This document shows, one piece after another, positions 56,531 through 64,000 of a DNA stretch of 64,000 nt (within the stretch, counting starts at the first letter, position 1; every line of letters starts with the position of its first letter). The notes under the pieces are model-generated. The model did not search any database, was not told the DNA's origin, and was given only the letters and a program-made list of their open reading frames with translations. Where the stretch lies: NCBI GenBank assembly GCA_002914805.1, contig JXTB01000031.1:1061192-1125191 (forward strand). The letters are read 5' to 3'. Source of the DNA: Parasponia andersonii (Eukaryota; Streptophyta; Magnoliopsida; Rosales; Cannabaceae). Both the position numbers and the translations under genes were made by a program.

Positions 56531-56728
56531 GCATTGTCTCTCCCGGATATAACACCTTAAGAAAGCCGTAAGTAAACACAACCACTACTTAACTTGAGTG
56601 TGATCTCCAATATTTTCTTCAATTATTAGAAAGTGAAGGAAACAAGTCTGCCTCACCTTGTAGGCGACTCTTAAATGCAGCCTCCAACTTATTACAGAGT
56701 TAATATGTTGAGAGCTTTTCTTTTCCAT
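56531..56728 (-). pseudogene. PMD remnant, 5' part beyond the copia insertion
   Basis: The minus strand has a possible start (MEKKSSQHINSVISW) at 56728. Just before the element it reads LTAFLRCYIRERQ, which joins in frame, across the target duplication, with CCAVNGMTINFG of the main part. This corresponds to the L-AL-ERWR-ETHTFHL-type stretch that precedes the GE-TITL box in PMD proteins. One in-frame stop precedes LTAFL. Confidence 0.65.
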
Positions 56729-57236
56729 GATCTATTAGGGAAAAAAATGACAATTAGATAAGCTATTGACATCCACTATTTTCCAAAACAAGCTAATCAA
56801 AGATATAGAAAGCACAACAAGCAAAGATATAACTGGAGAGAGATTAGAGAGCAGAATGTATAAACACAACAAGCTAATCAAAGAACTAATCAAAATCCAA
56901 AAAACCATGTAATCTTAAAAGTAAAGAAAATCAGTTGCCACAGTCCCATTTGTACACAATCATACAAAGACTTGAAATATAGCAATCAAATATAACAAAA
57001 AATTGAAAAATTTCTCCAAAATTGGCATAAGTGAAGTCTAATATGACACCAAAATTCCAAAAAAAAACCATTACCTAACCAATATTCTAATTTTTATACT
57101 AAGAATCTATATTCTGTCAAACAAGCACGCCAATCAAATGGGAAAAGTATTTTTGATAGACGTCGACCAGGCACTAAGTTCCTTCTTTCTTTTCAAATTT
57201 GATCAAAAAAGGGTTCTTCCCATTTTCCTCAAATTG
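56729..57236. other. AT-rich DNA, no gene recognised
   Basis: Possible former promoter of the PMD gene. No clear motif. Confidence 0.5.
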
Positions 57237-58059
57237 TCATGACCCAAAATCCAATGCTGTGACTTTTAGTAATTTTAAGTATAAATAAGGATAAATAAAG
57301 AATTTTACAAAATTCAGAGAAGACCAAGTACTTGGATTTTTCATTTTAGTCCTTGAATCATTAGAAATTCTATATTAAAAGAGGGTCCATATTTAGTTTA
57401 ATTTATAAAAGTAGATACACCAATTTAATATTAGGAAAATATAGTGAAGTTATACAAATCTTGGTATAAGAGAAATACATTATTTATTTAATAGATTTTT
57501 CAAATCTTTAACCCGAATGTCTAAAATTTAACTTATAAATCTTATCAAAATCTCAAGTACTTAAAACTATAAAAATATGCTCCTTGGGAACTATAGTATC
57601 CCATTTATACCCTAAATTCTCAAATGGTAGTAAATACATCCTCATATATTCACTTAGTAGAATCAATTAACTTGGCTAAACAGTTAGACATAGGGAAAGA
57701 GTGAGACAAAGAAAGGTACCAACTAAAGAGGAATATGATCTTGAGCCTAAGCCAAGTGACTTATCTAGCCAACAAGACCGCTAACTCGAATAAACAATCA
57801 CCTGAAAAGAAGGAAAAATAGAATGGGTGAGCTCGAAAGCTCAGTAAAAAAGATGTTACCTCATGTAAAAAAATTTTTAGTAATAGAAAGCTCCTGCATA
57901 GTTAGTTTAGTCCACAAATAACTTTTTGCAAAACTATGTGTTTGTACTTATACGAATCCATTTCCAAATCTAATAGTCTACATATATATATATATACATG
58001 TAATTATATATAAATATATGTATATGAAAACATGATATACAAAATCAATACTTCGTATG

Positions 58060-58098
<39 letters not shown>

Positions 58099-58130
58099 CA
58101 AAATAAGCAACAATCGCAGCTAGAGGGAAA
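57237..58130 (-). mobile_element. Ty3/gypsy LTR fragment
   Basis: It begins TGTCATGACCC and then follows the LTR at 5569 (GTGACTTTTAGTAA). Near 57825-57920 it has GTGAGCTCGAAAGCTCAGTA and GAAAGCTCCTGCATAGTTAG, as in the LTRs at 1407 and 35675. It ends after an (AT)n run (58064-58096). The remaining two thirds of the LTR is absent. Confidence 0.65.
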
Positions 58131-58379
58131 TCAAATAAGCATGTTTCTGGAAAGATAGTGAGAAAGAAAAGATAAATTATTATCTAACCAACAATTGCAA
58201 GTAGAGGAAAATATTGTCTTATGAATAAGATTCTTTTCTTAAGAGAGTACGATACTAATGCAAGAGGGAGAGAACAATGAGGTCTCTCTAAGTTGATTTC
58301 ATTCTAGCAATATTGGGGTAAGTCAGAACTCGGAAGAGACGCAGAGAGAAAAAGACAGAGTAGGAAATAAGAGGTTTTA

Positions 58380-61075
58380 AATTTTTATTTTTTGGGTGAA
58401 CTCCGACAATACGAGGGAAATTATATTAAGAGAGAAAGAAAAAGAAAAGATAGGTCAGAGGGGGGTATAAACCTAGCCTCTTAAGACAAAGAAACAGAAA
58501 GAAATAAAATCAGTGAAACTGATAGTTAAGCTTCATAATACAATCTTCCTAAATAGAAAAGGAAATAAAAGATAGAGCTAACCACCACAAAGTGGGACAA
58601 ACAAAGGAAAGAGCACGAGAAACTAAAGAATCAGCTACACGATTACCCTCGCGATAGATATAACTGACCACAAAATCCATATTAGTAATGTACCCCAATG
58701 CTCTACACCAAGTTGATTTCCAATAGAAAGGAACTTTAAGAGCATGGGTCAAAAGAAGAGAAACCACATAGACTGAATCATTCTCTAACCAGATACACTT
58801 CTATCCATATTTCCAAGCAAAACCAATCGTATAAAATGCCACTGCCAATTCTACCTCAAAAGTGTAACTAATTCCTAAAGGAATAGAGAAACATCTATAA
58901 ACAAACCCTCTATGAGTCCGAAACATCCCTGAACACCCATAAGGACCCAGTGAGCCATAAGTAGAACCATCAATGTTGACCTTGACCTAAGACAAAGGGA
59001 GAGGTTTTTATATAACTTCAATACTGATTGGTACCTTACGAGGCCTACCTTTGATCCGAAACTCTCATAAATTAAGAGATCAGTCACAGAATTAAACATA
59101 GAGTCAAAAACTAGAGACTCAGTCTCTCTAATAAAATGCCATAAGAGAATAAATGTTGAAGATATAGATGGTTTTTTATCTTCAAAAATTGCCAAATTTT
59201 GAAGATGCCATGTAATCCAAAAAACAAAGACCAAACCAACTTTCCAAAAAGCTCGAAATTTCAAGCTAACGAGCAAAATTGAGATTTATTCCAAAGATCC
59301 CTCATAAAGCCCTCCAGAAAGGCTGGATTGCACAATTATGAGGATTAAGCCGACCAAAGCTGCACAACAAAAAGGCAATCGAGGAATAAATGTAGTGAGT
59401 CATCTACCAAGGAATGACAGAAATAACAGCAAGACAGAAGTTAAAAGTCTCACCTCATCAAAGAAGATGCTGTAGGAAGCTGATCATGAAGAGTCCTCTA
59501 AAGTAAAACTGACCTCGAATGAGGGATAAAGAAAGACTAAATCTGATTTCCCTAAGAGCAAGCAACTAGAGAATCGGAAAGAGAAATATAAGCATTAGAG
59601 CAGGTAACCGTACCATCGAAATAATCCATCTAGTACAAAGCATCTAAGCCATCTAAAATCACAACTGACTTAATAATATTAGTTATACCAGAAAAACAAT
59701 CTGTAAAAGTAGAAGGAAGAGACTAACCCGAATCCGTTAAAAAATCCCCAACCAAACTCTCCAATGGAGGATTAAGAAATATAGAAGAAGATACCAAATC
59801 AAATAACAGGGAACCCAGCCAATTATCAGTTTAAAATTTGACTTTAGAATGTCTTCCAACTAACCAACGAGATTCTTCATGAAGATCTTAACATAAAGGG
59901 TAAAGTCTACACTAAAAGGAGGATCTAATCTGATATCTAAAATCCCCATTACTTCTACAGAAAGATGCTCGGAGAAAAGAGAATAAATCAAAATCAACAG
60001 TCATCACTCTCTAAGCAAACTTTTTGAGAATGGCTTTATTGAGTAAGGATAAATCACAAAAACCTAAACCACCTTCCTCTTTAGGCCGACAATATTTCTT
60101 CCACGAGACTTGGACTGGCTTCTTTTGGAGAATAGAATCTGACCAGATAAAATTTTGAATTGCCTTTGTCATTTTACTTAGGTAAGAACTAGGTCATCTG
60201 TAAATCTGAAAAGAATAAAGAAGTGAACCATAGATCACAGAACAAACTAGAGCAACTCTACCAGCGAAGGAAAGAGACAACCTTATCCAACAACAAAATC
60301 GAGCAAGCAAACCATCCATCCAAGGAGTCAACCACCATTGACAAAGAGCCCCCACAAAGAAAGAAACCCCCAAGTAGTGCAACGATTCTCCATCTCGCTT
60401 CATATCACAAATAGAAAGTAAATCCCTAATTTTGGTAGGAGAAATTCCCTTACCAAAATATATATTAGACTTTTCTCAATTAACCAACTGACCCAAGAGA
60501 GACTTATACAACTCAAAAGCCGAATGAACAACTCTCAAGTTCTTTGATAAAGCTCGAAAGAAAATAAGAACATATCTGCATAAAAAAAGTGAGTCAAAGC
60601 ACTCTTACTGGGAGGTGGAGAGATAGAATCAATAGCTCTCATGCTGAAAAGATAAGTCAAGTAACGACTTAAAAAGTCCTCTGCAAAGCAAAAAAAGGAT
60701 AGGAGAGAGAGGATCACTTTGTCTAACCCCACGAGAGCATGAAAAGTAACCATGGGAGCCCGTCTAGAATGACTAAAATATGGGCAGAGCTAAAGATAGC
60801 TGAGACTCAAGTAGCAAAGATAGGCGAAAAACCCAAGGACCTGAGGACTTCCAAAATAAAGGATAAGCCAATAGAGTCAAAAGCTTTGCGAATATGGATC
60901 TTTAAAGCAATATGACCACCAAAAGTCAAATTGTTTTAAGAGTTAAAACACTCAAAGGCTCACAAAATATAATCATCTATTTGCCTATCTTGCACAAACC
61001 CAAAATGATTCGAAGAGATAATTTGAAAATTAATAGGTCTCAACCTAGTAGTAAGAAGTTTTAAATTATTTTAAA
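58380..61075 (-). pseudogene. 5'-truncated L1-type LINE, ORF2 3' half
   Basis: The minus strand reads the RT core in order: NHFGFVQDRQIDDYIL and HIRKAFDSIGLSFIL (about 60870-61040), GVRQSDPLSPILFLLC (about 60690-60740), LSFAGRVALVCSVI (about 60220-60270), then WKKYCRPKEEGGLGFCDLSL (about 60040-60110). A zinc-knuckle-like RVT region follows (59300-59700), then an RNase H domain at the C-terminus (KVNIDGSTYGSLGPYGCSG near 58930-58990, IYREGNRVADSLVS near 58620-58660). That layout is typical of plant L1. It is truncated within RT at about 61075 and has multiple stops. The T-rich tract near 58376-58396 may be the tail. Confidence 0.85.
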
Positions 61076-61400
61076 TTCAACCTTCTTTTGATCAGCCGTT
61101 TACTCTACCAATTATTTTAATTCTCAGTCAACATTACTTCATCAATTATTTATACATTTTCTAATGCTCAGTCAACATATTATTTTAATTCTAAACCAAA
61201 TTACAAATTCTTGATAATTATTAAATTATAAAGAAATTAGAAAATAGCATTTTAACTAATATTTGAGTACGTGTAATATTTACTGTTGTGCCATTTTCTA
61301 TGTCAGATATAGAAGAATCCTAAACGTATTCTATTTTACACTCTTCCTAATGATCAGTCAAAATATTACTTTAATGGTAGACCAAATTACAAATTACACT
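61076..61400. repeat. AT-rich DNA with internal direct repeats
   Basis: TCAGTCAACAT...ATTA phrases recur near 61116, 61171 and 61357, and ACCAAATTACAAATT recurs at 61196 and 61381. No gene. Confidence 0.5.
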
Positions 61401-62060
61401 CTTCCTAATTAGTTTATGGCTTAGTTTTGCGCAATTTAATTATAATTTGTTTTCGGTCCTTTTAATGTGCAAAGAGTGGCATTGAGTATATATGTACACA
61501 CACGTATCAGTACTGAAAGAGTAACATTCCGTAATGAGATATAATGAGAAATGAGATCGACTAGATTTCACAAATCGTCAAAGTCCTACTCAGCCTGTGA
61601 AATGGCAAATTAAGAGCTCGTTTATTGTAGTGATTACATTTTATATAAAAAAAGAAAAAAGAAAAGAAAAAACTCCAAAAAAGAGCCCAAACTTTATAGC
61701 ACTAATTAGTTTGAAATGATCACTAGTTATGTGGTCTTTGAAAATGTTAATAAATCAATGACCTTTGTTTTGTCAATAAATAAGGCTTTAGTCACTATAC
61801 GTCGAGAAACTATGCGTACATAATTTAATTTTCTCTCTTCTGACATTGAGTTTGGTTATTAAAATATGAATATGAGCTCTACAACTCCATGTCGAAGACT
61901 GATTCACAGGATTTTTATCATTTTTCCACTCAAAAATGCTTTTTAGTAGCGTCAAACGGCAAATTAAGAAGTTGTTTATGGTTGTGATTCAATGTTTTAT
62001 CCAAAAAATAAAAATAAAAACTCCAGGAAAAAGTTCCTGACTTCACCATTTCTTCCCCAA
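61401..62060. repeat. Duplicated flank of protease D, block B
   Basis: Colinear with 40020-40222 plus 42483-42900, but without the LTR that separates those two parts. No protease sequence accompanies it. It gives the empty-site version of block A. Confidence 0.8.
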
Positions 62061-62154
62061 ATCTTTAATTTCTTTCATCATTAATTTTGGTCTAGCGCTA
62101 GACAAACTGGACGTGTTTGGCCATTTTTTGTAAGCGCACATACTAATTTATATT

Positions 62155-62468
62155 CACTACAAAAAAGTATCACCAATTAGTGGTAATTTTTAAGCCACAA
62201 CAAAAAGTTTTGACTAAAGTGACATTTAATTGTAAAAAAAAAAGTTGTTGTAACTAAAAGATAGGATTTATCCACAAATCATCGCTAATGTATAATTAAT
62301 AACACCCTTTATATATACTAAATTAGTTGTGACTATAAATGTACGTATCATAATAAAATATATTTTCCGTTATAAACTTTTAGCTATAGAACTTTTATCA
62401 CAGAATAATGATATGATACCATTCTTTTAGTCTTAAATATTTTGTGACTAAGTAAAATTTTTGTAGTG
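62155..62468. mobile_element. 314-bp CACTA-type MITE
   Basis: The left end is CACTACAAAAAAGTATC and the right end is ATTTTTGTAGTG, inverted repeats of about 11 bp beginning CACTA. Flanks are ATT on both sides (62152-62154 and 62469-62471), the 3-bp duplication typical of CACTA/En-Spm elements. The interior is AT-rich and non-coding, so it is non-autonomous. Confidence 0.85.
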
Positions 62469-62744
62469 ATTTTACAAAATTTTTGTTTTCCGAATGACAA
62501 GATACTTTATAAAGGATGTTGATAATAGATATATGCCAATTTTTTTATGCAGCTTGATAGAGTACCGGGTCATAGGCTATATATAGCTAGCCCACGTCAT
62601 TTAACAAAACCAGACACCATCCACTCATACATACGAGTCAATCTTGACCCAAAAGTCATTCATTCTCGTGTTACCATGGTTGTGAATTAAGAAGTTGTGA
62701 ATTAAGTACTAATTTCACCCCATCGATTACTCACTTGGAAAAAT

Positions 62745-63490
62745 TCAATTTCACAACGAAACTTTGAATCAATGAATGGACCTTTTTATTGAATTTTTAA
62801 TGTCTAAAATAGTTAAGTTAGATATATAACTCGACTAATTCGAGTTCGGACTGACACCGAACCGATAACATACAAAACCAGACTAAATCTAAACCGTTAA
62901 ATATTGATTTTCATGCTGGTCACCAAATATAATCAATATATATATATATATATATCAAACTTCACTATTTTTTGCGTACATTCCAAAAATGACAAAAAAA
63001 TAAAATCTAACAGTCGAATCGAAAACTAAAATTCGAAACTCAAAACACCAAAAAATGGCAACTTTCAAACAATACAATATGGAATTGTGAAATATATACT
63101 CTGAGGTTCCCCTCGATGAGATGAGTCTAACGAGTCCCAGAATACGTGTCGAACTAGTCGGAATCGTTGCCGGAAATTCAAAGTTCCTCACAGCCATTAA
63201 CGGCATTTTCCGGCGACGGGGAGTTCGACGGCAACCGGAGATGAGTGAGATGAGTTGCTAACAGTGCGGGAGGACTTCGCTGGTGGTCTGGTGGACCGAA
63301 CGGTGGCTCGGTGGCTCCGGTGTTCATTCATCCTCCATCGGTTGGGAGCGACGAGTGAGAGCGAGAGAAAGAAGGTAAGATCAGGAGAATGAGATGGAGA
63401 GAGAGAGAAGGGAATATATATATATATAATCTATTTTTTTAATATTAGGTCAAATAACCAAATTGCTCTTAAAAAAATTAGGTTATTACA
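62745..63490 (-). mobile_element. Ty3/gypsy LTR fragment
   Basis: Homologous to the distal third of the LTRs at 1407 and 35675 (TTAGATATATAACTCG, ATTTTCATGC, GATGAG...CTAACGAGTC, then the GC-richer patch at 63160-63360 and a GA-rich tract). It ends AGGTTATTACA. The other end of the LTR is absent. Confidence 0.7.
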
Positions 63491-63547
63491 CAAATAGCTG
63501 ACGTAGTTTCAATAATCTACGCTTTAACCTCACATTCCTTCTAATAG

Positions 63548-64000
63548 TGTGATGCCCAAGATTCTCACATACATAATAAGCCAATAATAAACATATTCAT
63601 ATTGCATAATAGATATATCAAGCAACTAGTATAAATTTCATGGTAAATTACTCATTCTGATTATTAAATGATCTGTATTATTGTACTAATATTTGTGGAA
63701 GTGCTCCCATGCAGTGTAAAGATTCAGTACCCTCAGAGAGAGAGAGCTTGATGTGTGAAAGGAACAAAGAATACATTTATGAATAGTAATACTATACGAA
63801 TATGCATTAAAATCATATCTGTTGATAACTTGGTCACATAGTAGTTTTTCGGTAAAATGCATTTTTCACGCCTTTCGGAGCCAAATTGACTGTGCGTTTA
63901 ACACATCAAATAATTTTTATTTAATGTGTAAAAACCATTTCTAGCAATTTCCAAAATGTTGGTTTCAAGTAAGCACGAGGTGACAGTTACTGTACTGAAC
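63548..64000. mobile_element. Possible LTR running off the window
   Basis: It begins TGTGATGCCCAAGATTCTC, an LTR-like start, after the end of the previous LTR. The rest is AT-rich and non-coding. Weakly supported. Confidence 0.25.

Noticed and set aside
1-64000. tRNA, rRNA or other structural RNA genes
   Set aside because: The only tRNA-like matches I saw are 12-15-base primer sites of retroelements; no full cloverleaf was recognised by eye.

Overview
The window looks like gene-poor, AT-rich nuclear DNA of a dicot plant. It carries plant-type LTR retrotransposons of both superfamilies with tRNA-iMet-type primer sites, an L1-type LINE, a CACTA-type MITE, TC-rich and TATA promoter tracts, and host genes of plant-specific type (nepenthesin/CDR1-like aspartic proteases and a plant mobile domain protein). 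The exact species cannot be fixed from the sequence. Two assembly gaps (runs of N) are present. There is no operon, phage, CRISPR array or recognisable rRNA/tRNA gene. LAYOUT. 1-8.6 kb: tail of a Ty1/copia LTR, a solo Ty3/gypsy LTR with a perfect 5-bp target duplication, a ~212-bp tandem repeat, and a second gypsy LTR with its primer site. 8.7-31.1 kb: a cluster of three closely related aspartic protease genes. Copy A (8681-15137) is split by a 5.6-kb gypsy element. Copy B (15595-16962) is the only intact host gene I can support in the window. Copy C (18371-31064) is split by an 11.7-kb nest: a copia element, inside it a second copia element, and inside that two separate solo LTRs, most levels still showing target duplications. 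31.1-37.7 kb: a plus-strand gypsy LTR fragment cut into copy C and joined head-on to a minus-strand gypsy element (RNase H, RT, protease, gag, primer site, 5' LTR). 38.6-40.0 kb: a fourth, more diverged aspartic protease, D, broken by frameshifts and with both catalytic triads altered. 40-50 kb: a gap, an LTR, duplicated flanking DNA, and a complete but decayed minus-strand copia element with perfect AATTT target duplications and a leader full of a palindromic repeat. 50.2-56.7 kb: a minus-strand plant mobile domain gene remnant cut by another complete copia element, of the same family as the inner element of copy C. 57.2-64 kb: gypsy LTR fragment, 5'-truncated L1 LINE, a duplicated copy of the flanks of protease D, a 314-bp CACTA-type MITE and further LTR pieces. 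HOW IT WORKS TOGETHER. This is a small aspartic protease cluster that has been degraded mainly by retrotransposon insertion. Only copy B retains signal peptide, propeptide and both catalytic Asp motifs; it has a TATA-like promoter and a poly(A) signal. Because the family and the empty sites are represented by paralogues in the same window, several insertions can be delimited to the base and ordered in time. I did not find a convincing unknown molecular system. The most unusual items are the palindromic repeat array in a copia leader, the non-canonical active-site neighbours of protease B, an unclassified 664-bp insertion with a 9-bp target duplication, and the plant mobile domain gene cut by copia.
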